A stretch of DNA of 64,000 nucleotides from Caryophanales bacterium (GCA_947459205.1 CANHCR010000002.1:50321-114320), one strand, 5' to 3'. Numbered from the stretch's first letter, positions 22,539 to 32,908 are shown. Numbers and translations: made by a program. The notes: generated by a model from the sequence alone, not told the origin.

Positions 22539-25061
22539 TTATGATTTCGACCGCGGTTTGGCACGTGCCGTCGGCACCGCCTCAAAAGGATCATCCGGCC
22601 ACACATGCTTCGGATAGCGACCGCGCAGCTCCTTGCGAACATCAGGGTATGTGTTGGACCAGAAACTTTGCAAATCGCGCGTCACTTGCACCGGTCGTCC
22701 TGCTGGCGACAACAATTGGAACGTCAGAGGCAACCGTCCACTCGCCAAGCGCGGTGTCGCTCGCAAGCCGAACATTTCCTGCAACCGCACTGCCAGCACC
22801 GGCGTCCCTGGCTCGCTATAATCAATCGCGATTCGCGAACCGCTCGGCACCTGCCAATGTGTCGGCAACCATGCATCGATCAGCCGCCATTGCTCATAAT
22901 CAAGCAGATTACGCAAAAAATCAGCCACTTCAAGTTTGCCGATATCAGCTAGCGTGCGACAAGCAGCGAGCGGTGCACCCACCCACTCCGTCACCGTCGC
23001 CGCGAGTGCGTCATCACTTAAATCCGGATAATCATCGTCCGCCGATCCAAGCACTGTCAGCGCACGCATCCTCTGCAATAATTGTACACTTTTTTTGTCC
23101 CATCGGAGCAATCCAAGCCCCTTTTGTCGAAAAGTATTGGCCCATACCGCCATCACATCATCAGCGAGCGGAGAACGGTTCACACGCCATTTCCATTCGA
23201 TCTGCATATACATGTCGAACTCCAACGAGCGAATCATCTGCTGTTCGTCGTCCCAAATCACACGTCGCTGTCTTTTGACGGATGCACCGCACGCGAATTG
23301 AAACGCCCGCTCACTAAGAGCGACCGCCCTCCGCACATTGGCATCAGCGCCATGATCGTCAGCGTCGACAACGACAATCCATTCCGAAGGATGCGTTAAC
23401 AGACCGCTAGGCAACTTACATCCGCGGCCGTTCGCGAGTCGATACGTCAACTCCTGAACTTTATGCAACTCCTGCAACTTGTGATTGGATGCTTGCCGGC
23501 GGAGCGCCACTCGCTCGGGAAACGCCCATGCGAGCATCACCGCCACCTGCTCGTCACGGTCAAAATTCGGCGGTTTGACGTTGCTCAATTGCACCTCAAT
23601 CTTCGCCAACCATTTCAGCAAGCGTTCGCATTCCTCTTGAACTAGCAACTCATTTCCGCTGCCATCCTCACTCATGCCAGCAGCCAATTCACAGGCCAAT
23701 CGATGCCAGCCAAACGCAGCGGCACGCATCAACATCGAGGCAATTCGTACATCTGTGCCTGCCCGCGCAATCATTCGCCCATGCTCATTCGGAACGTCGC
23801 GCTCATCCAATGCTCCGAGCATCCGCAGCACTTCGAGCGCTTGCTGCCAATTATGTAGTGGCCACGGCTCCAACCATTGCAACTCTGAAGGGTCGTGAAC
23901 GCCCCAAAGCAACAGTTCCAGTGCCGGACGGAGCAAATCAGATGCTTGCAGTTCCCCTTTTTGTTGATCGACGAGCGTGCGTTCCTCATCCGCATGCCAC
24001 AATCGCATACAAACACCAGGACCCAGCCGAGCGGCGCGACCTGCACGTTGCACTGCCGATGCCTTCGACACACGTACAGTCTCAAGCCTGCTTAACCCCG
24101 TGCGCGCAGAGAAGCGATTCACTCGGCTCCAACCGCCATCGATGACAATTCGAACGCCGTCGACCGTCACGCTCGACTCCGCAAGCGAGGTGGAGAGCAC
24201 GATGCGCCGAACCTGCACGCCCTCATTCACTTGTTCTTTGGTGACATTCAACGCGGCAAGCTGTTGTTCAAGCGGCATTCGACCATGCAGCGGAAACAGT
24301 CGCCATTCTACGTTCTCACTACGCAGCCAAGGTTGTTGCTGCAACGCACGCTGCACACGTTCGATTTCACCGACACCCGGCAAAAACACCAACACGTCAC
24401 CAGCAGGCTCAAACTCGCCTGAACCACAATGGCATGCCACAAACGCAAGCGCCCGTACGACATGCTCGGTCAGCAATTCATCAGCGCTAACCCTAGGAAA
24501 ATAGCGTATGTCGAGCGGGTAGTTGCGGCCGTTCGCGACTACCAATGGCGCATTGCCAAGCCACTCTGCCAGCCTCGGTCCGTCAATCGTCGCCGACATC
24601 AACATCAGCCGCAAATCAGGGCGAAACAACGACTGCGTTTGCAGAGCGAGCGCCAAGCCGAGTTCAATCTGTGCACCGCGTTCATGAAACTCATCGAAAA
24701 TGACAAGCGCCACATCTTCAAGCGACGGATCATCCTGGATCATCCGCGTGAACACACCATCCGTCACAATTTCCAGTCTCGTCGCAGGGCTCACTCTGCT
24801 CTCCCGGCGTATCCGATAGCCGACCGTATCGCCCACCTTTTCACCAAGTTGCTGCGACATATAATGGGCCGCCATCCGCGTCGCCACTCGCCGCGGTTCC
24901 AGCATAATCACCTTGCGTCCGCCAAGCCACGGCTCATTCAACAAAGCGAGCGGAACGCGCGTCGTTTTCCCCATGCCGGGTGTCGCCTGCAACACCAGTT
25001 TCGTAGCCGTCTGAAAATGTGATCTCACTGCTTCCGTCGCTTCTTCAATGGTCGTGTACAT
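22539..25061 (-). CDS. hrpB: ATP-dependent helicase HrpB
   Basis: 840 residues from the ATG at 25061, which has GAGGAGGG 6 bases upstream; longer frames extend into non-conserved sequence. DEAH/RHA-type helicase: Walker A ATPGMGKTTRVPLALL, motif II as DEFHERG (the HrpB form), MSATIDG, motif V region STSLAESSVTVDGVRIV, and motif VI QRAGRAARLGPG. The C-terminal HrpB domain ends with WPDDPFEAVPTARAKPRSKS. HrpB is common in Proteobacteria and patchy in Firmicutes; its physiological role is unclear. The gene appears to sit between mdh and ldh as an independent unit. Confidence 0.93.
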   Translation of the reverse strand: MYTTIEEATEAVRSHFQTATKLVLQATPGMGKTTRVPLALLNEPWLGGRKVIMLEPRRVATRMAAHYMSQQLGEKVGDTVGYRIRRESRVSPATRLEIVTDGVFTRMIQDDPSLEDVALVIFDEFHERGAQIELGLALALQTQSLFRPDLRLMLMSATIDGPRLAEWLGNAPLVVANGRNYPLDIRYFPRVSADELLTEHVVRALAFVACHCGSGEFEPAGDVLVFLPGVGEIERVQRALQQQPWLRSENVEWRLFPLHGRMPLEQQLAALNVTKEQVNEGVQVRRIVLSTSLAESSVTVDGVRIVIDGGWSRVNRFSARTGLSRLETVRVSKASAVQRAGRAARLGPGVCMRLWHADEERTLVDQQKGELQASDLLRPALELLLWGVHDPSELQWLEPWPLHNWQQALEVLRMLGALDERDVPNEHGRMIARAGTDVRIASMLMRAAAFGWHRLACELAAGMSEDGSGNELLVQEECERLLKWLAKIEVQLSNVKPPNFDRDEQVAVMLAWAFPERVALRRQASNHKLQELHKVQELTYRLANGRGCKLPSGLLTHPSEWIVVVDADDHGADANVRRAVALSERAFQFACGASVKRQRRVIWDDEQQMIRSLEFDMYMQIEWKWRVNRSPLADDVMAVWANTFRQKGLGLLRWDKKSVQLLQRMRALTVLGSADDDYPDLSDDALAATVTEWVGAPLAACRTLADIGKLEVADFLRNLLDYEQWRLIDAWLPTHWQVPSGSRIAIDYSEPGTPVLAVRLQEMFGLRATPRLASGRLPLTFQLLSPAGRPVQVTRDLQSFWSNTYPDVRKELRGRYPKHVWPDDPFEAVPTARAKPRSKS

Positions 25062-25095
25062 TTGCACCCTCCTCGCGGCATCATCGAAGAACATC

Positions 25096-25132
25096 AAAAA
25101 AGGTTGCCCGCAAACATGCCCGGACAACCTTT
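25096..25132 (-). terminator. Terminator behind mdh
   Basis: On the minus strand AAAGGTTGTCC pairs with GGGCAACCTTT, followed by TTTT. It closes the citZ-icd-mdh transcript just before hrpB. Confidence 0.75.
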
Positions 25133-25143
25133 GGTTTTACATA

Positions 25144-26097
25144 TTACGCATTCGCACCCGCAGCCACGATGGCAATCACATTGCGCACCGATTGTGCCGA
25201 TTTCTCAAGTGCTTCCTTCTCAGCGTCCGTCAATTCAAGCTCGATGACTTTCTCAATCCCGTCACCGCCAAGAATCGTCGGCACGCCCATAAACAGCGAG
25301 TCATAGCCGTACTCACCTTCAAGCAAAGCAATCGACGCGATAATCCGCTTCTTATCTTTCAAAATCGCCTCTGTCATTTGCACAAGCGATGCAGCCGGCG
25401 CATAGTATGCGGAGCCATTGCCGAGCAAGTTGACGATTTCGCCGCCACCTGTACGCGTGCGCTTCACGATTGCTTCGATTTCCGCTTCCGATAAAAATTT
25501 CTCGAGTGGAATACCGCCGATACTAGAGTAGCGAACGAGCGGAACCATATCATCACCGTGGCCACCAAGTACGAAACCGCGCACGTCTTCGACGGAAACG
25601 TTACAAGCCTGCGCGACGAACGTGCAGAAACGCGCCGTATCAAGTACGCCCGATTGGCCGATGACACGGTTTTTCGGGAATCCGAGCGTGTTGTATGCAA
25701 CGTAAGTCATCGCATCAACCGGATTGCTCAAAATAATCACATACGCGTCAGGCGAAGTCGTTTTTACTTGCTCACAAACCGACTTCACGATACCAGCGTT
25801 GATATTAACCAAATCATCGCGGCTCATTCCCGGCTTTCGCGCCATCCCTGCTGTGATGATGACGACATCGGAGCCAGCTGTATCTTCATAACTCGACGTA
25901 CCGATGATGTTCGAATCAAAACCTTGTACAGGGCTCGCCTCAAGCATATCAAGCGCTTTGCCCTTCGTTGGATTCTCAAGTTGCGGAATGTCAACCAGTA
26001 CGACATCTCCAAGTTCTTTTTGCGCAAGCATCAGCGCTGTCGTCGCACCGGTAAATCCTGCACCAACGACTGTAATTTTATTGCGTCGAATCGCCAT
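25144..26097 (-). CDS. mdh: Malate dehydrogenase
   Basis: 317 residues from the ATG at 26097, with AAAGGAG 10 bases upstream. It oxidises malate to oxaloacetate with NAD. It is of the LDH-like MDH group: [18 protein letters not shown] binds [14 protein letters not shown] has the specificity Arg, and [20 protein letters not shown] has the catalytic His. It is third in the TCA operon citZ-icd-mdh, as in Bacillus subtilis, and closed by a terminator. Confidence 0.95.
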   Translation of the reverse strand: MAIRRNKITVVGAGFTGATTALMLAQKELGDVVLVDIPQLENPTKGKALDMLEASPVQGFDSNIIGTSSYEDTAGSDVVIITAGMARKPGMSRDDLVNINAGIVKSVCEQVKTTSPDAYVIILSNPVDAMTYVAYNTLGFPKNRVIGQSGVLDTARFCTFVAQACNVSVEDVRGFVLGGHGDDMVPLVRYSSIGGIPLEKFLSEAEIEAIVKRTRTGGGEIVNLLGNGSAYYAPAASLVQMTEAILKDKKRIIASIALLEGEYGYDSLFMGVPTILGGDGIEKVIELELTDAEKEALEKSAQSVRNVIAIVAAGANA

Positions 26098-26124
26098 TTT
26101 ATACAAACTCCTTTGCAAATTAAA

Positions 26125-27426
26125 TTAAGCCTTCATATTCGCGATAATCTCATCGGCGAATTGCGAGCATTTCACTTCCGTCGCATCTTCCATCAAGCGG
26201 GCAAAATCATAGGTGACCGTCTTGTTATTGATTGCCGTTTCCATCCCTTTGTAAATGAGGTCAGCCGCTTCTTGCCAGCCGAGGTGCTCAAGCATCATCA
26301 CGCCAGACAAAATGACCGAACCAGGATTCACCACATCAAGTCCCGCATATTTCGGCGCCGTTCCATGTGTCGCTTCAAAAATCGCATGACCGGTCACATA
26401 GTTGATGTTCGCCCCTGGTGCGATGCCGATGCCGCCAACTTGAGCAGCCAGCGCGTCACTCAGGTAGTCTCCGTTCAAATTGAGCGTCGCGATTACGTCA
26501 AAATCAGTTGGACGAGTCAACACTTGCTGCAAGGCAATATCAGCAATCGCGTCCTTGATGATGATTTTGCCGGCTTCTTGCGCCTCTTTTTGCGCCAAAT
26601 TCGCTGCATCCACACCTTCTGCTTCTTTGATGCGGTCGTACTGCCCCCACGTAAACGTTTGCTCGGCGAATTCTTCTTCCGCCACTTCGTATCCCCAATT
26701 TTTGAAGGCACCCTCGGTAAACTTCATGATGTTGCCTTTGTGGACGATGGTCACACTCTTACGCTGATGCTTGATTGCATACTCAATCGCTGCACGCACG
26801 AGACGCTTCGAACCTTCCGCCGAAACTGGCTTAATGCCGATTCCCGACGTTTCCGGAAAACGGATCTTCTTGACGCCCATTTCCTTTTGCAAGAATTCAA
26901 GCACTTTCTTCACTTCGTCGCTGCCTTCTTTGTACTCGATACCGGCATAAATATCTTCTGTGTTTTCACGGAAAATGACCATGTCAACGAGTTCCGGACG
27001 CTTGACCGGCGACGGCACACCATCGAAGTAACGCACTGGACGCAAGCAAACGTAGAGATCGAGTTCTTGACGCAATGCGACATTGAGCGAACGAATGCCG
27101 CCACCAATCGGCGTCGTCAACGGACCTTTAATGGCTACGATATACTCGCGAATTGCCGTCAATGTGTCTTCCGGCAACCATTCTTTGTGCAAATAATATG
27201 CTTTCTCGCCGGCAAACACTTCGTACCATGCGATTTGCTTTTCACCGCCGTACGCTTGCTCAACAGCCGCGTCGAGTACACGTTTGGCAGCGCGCCAAAT
27301 GTCCGGACCCGTCCCGTCTCCTTCGATAAAAGGAATCACCGGGTGGTTCGGCACGTTCAGTTTGCCGTCAACCAACGTTATTTGCTCACCGCTCGTCGGC
27401 GGGCTGAATTTTGTTAATGATGTCAT
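26125..27426 (-). CDS. icd: Isocitrate dehydrogenase (NADP-type)
   Basis: 433 residues. It oxidatively decarboxylates isocitrate to 2-oxoglutarate. Substrate block [18 protein letters not shown] includes the Ser that is phosphorylated in E. coli; other blocks are [33 protein letters not shown] and [10 protein letters not shown], then [12 protein letters not shown]. Residue choice agrees with the NADP enzyme of Bacillus. AGGAGG precedes the ATG. It is second in the operon, 25 bases after citZ. Confidence 0.96.
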   Translation of the reverse strand: MTSLTKFSPPTSGEQITLVDGKLNVPNHPVIPFIEGDGTGPDIWRAAKRVLDAAVEQAYGGEKQIAWYEVFAGEKAYYLHKEWLPEDTLTAIREYIVAIKGPLTTPIGGGIRSLNVALRQELDLYVCLRPVRYFDGVPSPVKRPELVDMVIFRENTEDIYAGIEYKEGSDEVKKVLEFLQKEMGVKKIRFPETSGIGIKPVSAEGSKRLVRAAIEYAIKHQRKSVTIVHKGNIMKFTEGAFKNWGYEVAEEEFAEQTFTWGQYDRIKEAEGVDAANLAQKEAQEAGKIIIKDAIADIALQQVLTRPTDFDVIATLNLNGDYLSDALAAQVGGIGIAPGANINYVTGHAIFEATHGTAPKYAGLDVVNPGSVILSGVMMLEHLGWQEAADLIYKGMETAINNKTVTYDFARLMEDATEVKCSQFADEIIANMKA

Positions 27427-27451
27427 GATGCTTGCCTCCTATAGTTGGACC

Positions 27452-28570
27452 CTATGCTCTCGTTTCGATTGGAGCGTATTTCATGTTGACCGGCCCTGTA
27501 TAATCGGCACGCGGACGAATCAAACGGTTATTCGCAAATTGTTCCAAAATGTGTGCCGTCCAACCAGACACGCGGCTGATCGCGAAGATTGGCGTGAACA
27601 AGTCACGAGTGATGCCGAGCGAAGTGTAGACAGAAGCCGAATAAAAATCGACATTCGGTTTCAAGCCTTTTTGACCTGTGACCAAATCTTCAATTTTCAC
27701 GGACATATCGTACCATTCCATATTGCCTGTCAATTTGCCGAGTTCAGCCGACATTTTTTGCAAATGCTTAGCACGCGGATCGCCGTTTTTGTATACGCGA
27801 TGACCGAAGCCCATAATTTTCTTTTTGTTTGCGAGCGCATCAGCGATATAGGAATCGACATTATCGAGCGAACCGATGTCTTCAAGCATCGCCATCACTG
27901 CCTCGTTTGCACCGCCATGTAATGGTCCCTTAAGTGCACCAATCGCAGATGTCACGCCAGAATAAATATCAGAGAGCGTAGCCACAGTCACGCGGCCTGC
28001 GAATGTCGATGCATTCAATTCATGATCGGCATGCAATACGAGCGCTTGGTCCATCGCTTGCACTGCCACTTGGTCCGGTTCTTGACCGCTCAACATGTAC
28101 AAGAAATTTTGCGCAATCGATGTCGCATCTGCTTTCGGTGCGATCGGCTCAAGACCGTTGCGGATTCGATCGAATGCAGCGACAACCGTCGGCAATTGCG
28201 CTTGTAACTTGATCGCTTTCAACAAATTCGCGTCAGCATTCATGTCGTCCGCCAGCGGATCGTACAAAGCAAGCGTCGAAATCGCACTGCGTAAAGCTGC
28301 CATCGAGTTCGTGCCTTGCGGATACAGTTTCATTGCCGCAATCAATTCGGCAGGAATCGCGCTGTGGCTATTCAACTGTGCAACCAACTGCTCCAATTCC
28401 TGCTTCGTCGGCAATTTGCCGTACCAAAGCAAATAAATCACTTCTTCGAATGAAGCGTTTACAGCGAGGTCGTCAATGTCATACCCGCGGTACGTGAGGA
28501 CACCGTCAATAATCGAACTGATCGAAGATGTCGTTGCGACAATACCTTCCAAACCTTGAGTTGCCGTCAT
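27452..28570 (-). CDS. citZ: Citrate synthase
   Basis: 372 residues, type II-like short form. It condenses acetyl-CoA with oxaloacetate. Conserved pieces: RGYDIDDLA near the start, HADHELNASTFAGRV with a catalytic His, and GFGHRVYKNGDPRAKHL with the second catalytic His and binding Arg. PRADYTGP lies near the end. The family includes 2-methylcitrate synthases, but the place at the head of citZ-icd-mdh supports the TCA role. A SigA promoter and a palindrome lie directly upstream. Confidence 0.95.
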   Translation of the reverse strand: MTATQGLEGIVATTSSISSIIDGVLTYRGYDIDDLAVNASFEEVIYLLWYGKLPTKQELEQLVAQLNSHSAIPAELIAAMKLYPQGTNSMAALRSAISTLALYDPLADDMNADANLLKAIKLQAQLPTVVAAFDRIRNGLEPIAPKADATSIAQNFLYMLSGQEPDQVAVQAMDQALVLHADHELNASTFAGRVTVATLSDIYSGVTSAIGALKGPLHGGANEAVMAMLEDIGSLDNVDSYIADALANKKKIMGFGHRVYKNGDPRAKHLQKMSAELGKLTGNMEWYDMSVKIEDLVTGQKGLKPNVDFYSASVYTSLGITRDLFTPIFAISRVSGWTAHILEQFANNRLIRPRADYTGPVNMKYAPIETRA

Positions 28571-28598
28571 TTCAATCTCTCCTTTAAAACTGTAATTT

Positions 28599-28613
28599 TA
28601 CACGGTACGTGTA
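28599..28613. promoter_or_regulatory. Palindrome in the citZ leader, possible operator
   Basis: TACACG-GTA-CGTGTA, a perfect 6-bp inverted repeat with a 3-bp centre, sits just after the expected transcription start of citZ. Such a site would block RNA polymerase if bound. It does not match the cre (CcpA) or CcpC patterns I know, so the regulator is open. Confidence 0.4.
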
Positions 28614-28623
28614 CAATAACTCT

Positions 28624-28652
28624 ATCATACCGAAATTCGCGGTGATTGTGAA
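28624..28652 (-). promoter_or_regulatory. SigA promoter of the citZ-icd-mdh operon
   Basis: On the minus strand TTCACA (28647-28652), 17 bases, TATGAT (28624-28629). Each hexamer matches the SigA consensus at five of six positions, and spacing is ideal. The start point would be near 28617. Confidence 0.65.
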
Positions 28653-28707
28653 GAAATGTTACATATAAAAAATCTTTTTCGATTGATAAAAGATTTTTAC
28701 AATCCTT

Positions 28708-28737
28708 TTGCCGACCGTTTCTGACTCGTGATAAAAT
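28708..28737 (+). promoter_or_regulatory. Probable SigA promoter of ppx
   Basis: TTGCCG (28708-28713), 18 bases, TAAAAT (28732-28737), ending 22 bases before the ppx ATG. It is back to back with the citZ promoter. Confidence 0.45.
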
Positions 28738-28759
28738 ATGATGGGAAGGAGAATCGTAC

Positions 28760-30316
28760 ATGGCTGACACTACACTTAGAAAAATTGGTTTCATCGATAT
28801 TGGTTCAAACACTGTGCGTCTCGTGATTTTAGAAGTCGATCAATCCCATCGTCTAATCGATGAGAGCAAAGAAACGATTCGCCTCGCCGAACGGATCCAA
28901 ACGGACGGTTCGATTTCATTGACTGATCTGCGCGAACTTGTGCAAATTCTCCATCACTTCCGCCTGCTTTGTGAAGCCCAACACACGTCTGAAATTCGCG
29001 CGGTCGCAACAGCAGCCATCCGCAACGCCTCCAATCGTTCTGAAATCATCGATCACCTCCAATCCGAGTCCGGACTGAAGATCGAAATTTTGAGCGGTGA
29101 AGATGAAGCGCGCACCGGGTTTCTCGGAGTCGTCAATACGATTGATGTTGAACGAGGTTTTATTATCGACATCGGCGGCGGAAGCACGGAAATCACTTAT
29201 TTTGAACATCGCCAAATGGTTCACGGCATATCAATCCCGATCGGAGCGGTCAACGCCGGTAAACGCTATGCTGACGAGGGTATGATGAGTGCGCGGCAAG
29301 TGACGCAATTGCGCAGCCTTATATTTAAGGAGTTGAGAAAACATCCTTGGATGCGTGGTCAGAGCAATCTACCGCTCATCGGACTTGGCGGAACGTGCCG
29401 CACGGCCGGCAAAATCGATCAGGCACAACGCAAATATTCATTCCCGGTTATCCATCATTATGAAATGAGCGACTGTTCGATCGCACAACTGATCGAGCAA
29501 CTGCAAGTTTTAACCATCGAACAACGCAAAAAACTGCCGAACCTCGGCAAAGACCGTGCCGACATCATTTTGCCAGGGTTACTCATTTTGCAAACCGTGA
29601 TCGATGAAATCAGACCGTCGCGGTTAATTATCAGCGGCTCGGGGTTGCGTGACGGACTATATTTTGACACTGTGATGGCAAATCAACCGATCTTGCCGAA
29701 CCTCATTGACTACAGCGTGCAAAATTTGCTGGCCCATTATCCGCCTAACAATAATCGCCATCAACACTTGGTTCAGTCCGCTGCCCTCATATTGTTCGAT
29801 GCAACAAGTACAATCATTGAGCCATTATCGCCAGACATTCCACGAGCGCGCTTGCGCACGATTTTGGCGAGTGCAGCGATGCTCTACGAAATCGGTGTCA
29901 GCATCAACTACTATCAGTTTCATAAGCACACCTTCTATTTGCTGACCAATTCACGGATTGACGGCTTGTCGCACCGAGAAATTTTACTGACCGCACTCAT
30001 CGCCTCGTACCGTTCGAAAAATCGCGCGCGTGAGTTGTTTGCGAAACACAAAGATATACTTAGTGAAAATGATTTAGAATGCGCTGTCCGACTGGGCACT
30101 TTGCTCGAACTAGCAATCGCTCTAGACCGCAGCAAAACGCAAACGCTCGCGCAATTCACTGCTCATCTTGACCAAACTGCCGAGCAAATCCAGAGCAAAT
30201 TGACTCTCTTTCTGCGTTTTTCTGGCGACGACTCCATCGAACAACGCGAGTTGCTCAATATCAAAAAGGAAATGAAAAAAGTGTGGGGATTTCCCTTGTT
30301 CACGCAGTGCGAATAG
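28760..30316 (+). CDS. ppx: Exopolyphosphatase (Ppx/GppA family)
   Basis: 518 residues. Removes terminal phosphates from polyphosphate or from pppGpp. The actin-like ATPase fold has phosphate loops IDIGSNTVRLVI at the start and FIIDIGGGSTEITYF about 120 residues on, with SGEDEART between. A helical HD-like C-terminal domain of about 190 residues follows, as in long Ppx proteins. GGAAGGAG lies 8 bases before the ATG. The polyphosphate kinase gene ppk lies 500 bases away on the other strand, with one small regulator between. Confidence 0.88.
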   Translation: MADTTLRKIGFIDIGSNTVRLVILEVDQSHRLIDESKETIRLAERIQTDGSISLTDLRELVQILHHFRLLCEAQHTSEIRAVATAAIRNASNRSEIIDHLQSESGLKIEILSGEDEARTGFLGVVNTIDVERGFIIDIGGGSTEITYFEHRQMVHGISIPIGAVNAGKRYADEGMMSARQVTQLRSLIFKELRKHPWMRGQSNLPLIGLGGTCRTAGKIDQAQRKYSFPVIHHYEMSDCSIAQLIEQLQVLTIEQRKKLPNLGKDRADIILPGLLILQTVIDEIRPSRLIISGSGLRDGLYFDTVMANQPILPNLIDYSVQNLLAHYPPNNNRHQHLVQSAALILFDATSTIIEPLSPDIPRARLRTILASAAMLYEIGVSINYYQFHKHTFYLLTNSRIDGLSHREILLTALIASYRSKNRARELFAKHKDILSENDLECAVRLGTLLELAIALDRSKTQTLAQFTAHLDQTAEQIQSKLTLFLRFSGDDSIEQRELLNIKKEMKKVWGFPLFTQCE

Positions 30317-30425
30317 TTTTTATATTTTTTTATAAAAATTTCGCGAAATGCATACGAATTTTCATGCATAACTTGATCATTTCGTTTTATAATATTGACA
30401 TAGTATTACGAAAGAGGGCTTAGTT

Positions 30426-30791
30426 ATGCTCGGTAATCAGATTCGCAATCTACGTGTTTCCTATTTTTGGACTCAGGAGTACTTAGCGAAGCAATTGAAC
30501 GTTGCTGTCTCCACCGTATCCGGCTATGAAAACGGTTCGCGTAAACCGGACATCGAAACATTGACACGGATTGCCGAACTGTTCGAAGTATCGATTGATT
30601 ATCTCGTCGGACGACCGAATAGCAAACGTTCGCTCGATCTTGCTGAACCAGATTTATGGGACGACATCGAACTCGAACTGGACAATGAACCGCTCAGCCG
30701 CGAGGACAAGCAATACCTGCTCGCAATCATCAGAGAAAAACGCAACTTGAACCGCCTGAACCAAAACAAAACCGGCAACCATCAGAAATGA
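30426..30791 (+). CDS. XRE-family transcriptional regulator
   Basis: 121 residues. A helix-turn-helix of the Cro/CI type fills residues 5-60: IRNLRVSYFWTQEYLAKQLN, TVSGYENGSRKPDIETL, then IDYLVGRP. This is the layout of small Bacillus regulators such as those near phages or stress genes. The C-terminal part has a charged helix and ends within a terminator hairpin. A TATAAT box at 30388-30393 lies upstream without a good -35. Placed between ppx and ppk, it may control one or both, which is inference. Confidence 0.85.
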   Translation: MLGNQIRNLRVSYFWTQEYLAKQLNVAVSTVSGYENGSRKPDIETLTRIAELFEVSIDYLVGRPNSKRSLDLAEPDLWDDIELELDNEPLSREDKQYLLAIIREKRNLNRLNQNKTGNHQK

Positions 30792-30808
30792 TGATGCCGG
30801 TTTTTTGT
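30770..30808 (+). terminator. Terminator between the XRE gene and ppk
   Basis: AACCGGCA..CCATCA pairs with TGATG..GCCGGTT around GAAA, followed by six T. The stop codon of the XRE gene lies in the stem. On the other strand a TTTTG-TTTT run follows, so it may also end ppk. Confidence 0.75.
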
Positions 30809-30817
30809 TATAGTTGG

Positions 30818-32908
30818 CTATTCCTTTTTCCACGTACTGATCTGCGAGGCGACGAATTGACTACGCAGCGAGATCAGTTTGTTGTTCGCCCGCGCATAGC
30901 TGCCATCAGCCTGCAAACTGCGCGATTTCACATTATCATTCAAATTGAGTCGCAGGATTTCAATAATCATGCTTTGCAAACGCTGGTCGAGCACAGGACA
31001 GAGCAATTCGATGCGTCGCGTCAAATTACGCGTCATCCAGTCGGCACTGGCGATAAACACTTCCGACTGCCCGCCGTTATCGAAATAATAGAGCCGAGCA
31101 TGCTCCAAGTAGCGGTCGACGATGCTTCTGACGCGAATGTTTTCACTCAATCCAGCCACTTGCGGTCGCAGGGAACATATACCGCGCACAATCAAATCAA
31201 TTTTCACGCCCGCCTGCGACGCTTCGTACAATTCGTCTATCATCCGTTTGTTCGAGAGTGAGTTCATCTTGGCAATGATATAGGCGCTTCGCCCGTTTCG
31301 TGCATGTTCCTTTTCGCGGCGAATCATCGCGATGAATGTATCCATCAAACCGTCGGGTGCGACCGACACCGTTTTCCACGCGCGCGGCGCCGAATAACCA
31401 GTCACCTCGTTGAACAGTGCCGAGGCGTCCTCACCGATTCCTGGGTGTGCGGTGAACAGTCCGACGTCCGTGTAAAAGCGCGCTGTACTGTCATTGTAAT
31501 TGCCCGTACTGACATGCACATATCGGCGCACAGTCTTGCCTTCCTGACGCACGACCAACACGACTTTGGCATGTATTTTCAAACCGACCAATCCATATAC
31601 GACGTGACAACCGGAACGCTCCAACTGGCGCGCCCACGCGATGTTACGTTCTTCATCGAACCGCGCCTTCAATTCGACGACGACGGTCACCTGCTTGCCC
31701 GCCTCCGCTGCCTCCGCGAGAGCCCGCACAATTTTCGAGTCGCCGCTGACCCGATACAACATCATTTTGATCGCAAGCACTTTCGGATCTTTGGCTGCAT
31801 CACAAATGAAATCATTGACCGCCTCAAACGACTCATACGGATGATAGACAAGCACATCACGCTCACGGATGACTTCCAACAAATCATCACAGTGTTCAAA
31901 TTCATGCGGATAGACGGTATCAAGCCGCGGATAACGCAAATGATCGGCGCCCGCACAACTGAGCGCAAATTTCATTAAATAACTTAGATCGAGCGGACCG
32001 TCGACCGAAAAAATGTGATCTTCAATCTCAAACTCTTCCTTTAGCCAGTCGAGCGCGTACGGGTGCATGCCCTTCGCCACTTCAAGACGAATCGGCGTTC
32101 CCCAGCGACGCAACTTCAGCTGATTCTCGATCTCTTCGAGCAAATCTTCGGCGCCCTCTTCATTGAGCGTCAAGTCAGCGTTACGCGTGATGCGAAAACC
32201 GTGCACGGCCTCCAAGCGATATTCGGCAAACATGCTGGCAATGTGACGCATCATCAAATGTTCAAGGAGCATGTACTCCTTCTTCGCGCTATTCACCCGT
32301 TGCGGTACCGGTACGACACGCGGCAAAATCGCTGGTACTTGCATAAGCGCAAAAAACGGCTCTTCCTCCGCATCCTCCGCATCTTCAACGGCTTTGCGCA
32401 GCACAATCGCTAAATATAAGCCTAAACTTTGTACAAGCGGAAAAGGTCTGCTTTGATCGACTGCCATCGGCGTCAGCACGGGATAAACGGTCGTATGAAA
32501 GTAGTCGTCCATTTGTTTGGTTTGCGTCGCATTCAAATCATCGTACTCGACAAAATAAATATTTTCGTCCGTAAGCAAGCGACGCAGTTCGCGGTACGTC
32601 TGATACTGCTCGCGCACCACCTTCTGCGCTTCTCGGAGCACCTTGTCATACAGGATTTTCGGCGTATGGCCAGTAAAGTCAGGTTTCGTCACTTCCGCCT
32701 TGATGAGGTCGCGAATACCGGCCACGCGCACGCTCATGAACTCATCAAAATTCGAGGAAACGATCGATAAAAACTTGATACGCTCGAGCAAAGGCGAAGA
32801 ATCATCCTGCGCCTCCTCCAGCACACGTTTGTTGAACTCGAGCCAACTCAAGTCGCGATTGATGTAATTGGAGTGCACCGTCTGATTGTGTTCCGTTTGG
32901 TTCGTCAT
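30818..32908 (-). CDS. ppk: Polyphosphate kinase
   Basis: 696 residues from the ATG at 32908, with GGAGGGT 6 bases upstream. It makes polyphosphate from ATP reversibly. PPK1 layout: N-terminal domain with NYINRDLSWLEFNKRVLEEA, the middle domain, then two phospholipase-D-like domains. The autophosphorylated His is in GLKIHAKVVLVV, and HVSTGNYNDSTARFYTDVGL follows. The C-terminal ends with ADWMTRNLTRRIELLCPV. It is convergent with ppx-xre. Confidence 0.95.
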   Translation of the reverse strand: MTNQTEHNQTVHSNYINRDLSWLEFNKRVLEEAQDDSSPLLERIKFLSIVSSNFDEFMSVRVAGIRDLIKAEVTKPDFTGHTPKILYDKVLREAQKVVREQYQTYRELRRLLTDENIYFVEYDDLNATQTKQMDDYFHTTVYPVLTPMAVDQSRPFPLVQSLGLYLAIVLRKAVEDAEDAEEEPFFALMQVPAILPRVVPVPQRVNSAKKEYMLLEHLMMRHIASMFAEYRLEAVHGFRITRNADLTLNEEGAEDLLEEIENQLKLRRWGTPIRLEVAKGMHPYALDWLKEEFEIEDHIFSVDGPLDLSYLMKFALSCAGADHLRYPRLDTVYPHEFEHCDDLLEVIRERDVLVYHPYESFEAVNDFICDAAKDPKVLAIKMMLYRVSGDSKIVRALAEAAEAGKQVTVVVELKARFDEERNIAWARQLERSGCHVVYGLVGLKIHAKVVLVVRQEGKTVRRYVHVSTGNYNDSTARFYTDVGLFTAHPGIGEDASALFNEVTGYSAPRAWKTVSVAPDGLMDTFIAMIRREKEHARNGRSAYIIAKMNSLSNKRMIDELYEASQAGVKIDLIVRGICSLRPQVAGLSENIRVRSIVDRYLEHARLYYFDNGGQSEVFIASADWMTRNLTRRIELLCPVLDQRLQSMIIEILRLNLNDNVKSRSLQADGSYARANNKLISLRSQFVASQISTWKKE

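Noticed and set aside
25558-27417. A 619-codon open frame on the plus strand opposite mdh and icd
   Set aside because: It lies fully opposite two clear TCA enzymes, its protein is Arg/His/Phe-rich without recognisable motifs, and no ribosome binding site is present. It is a codon-bias shadow.
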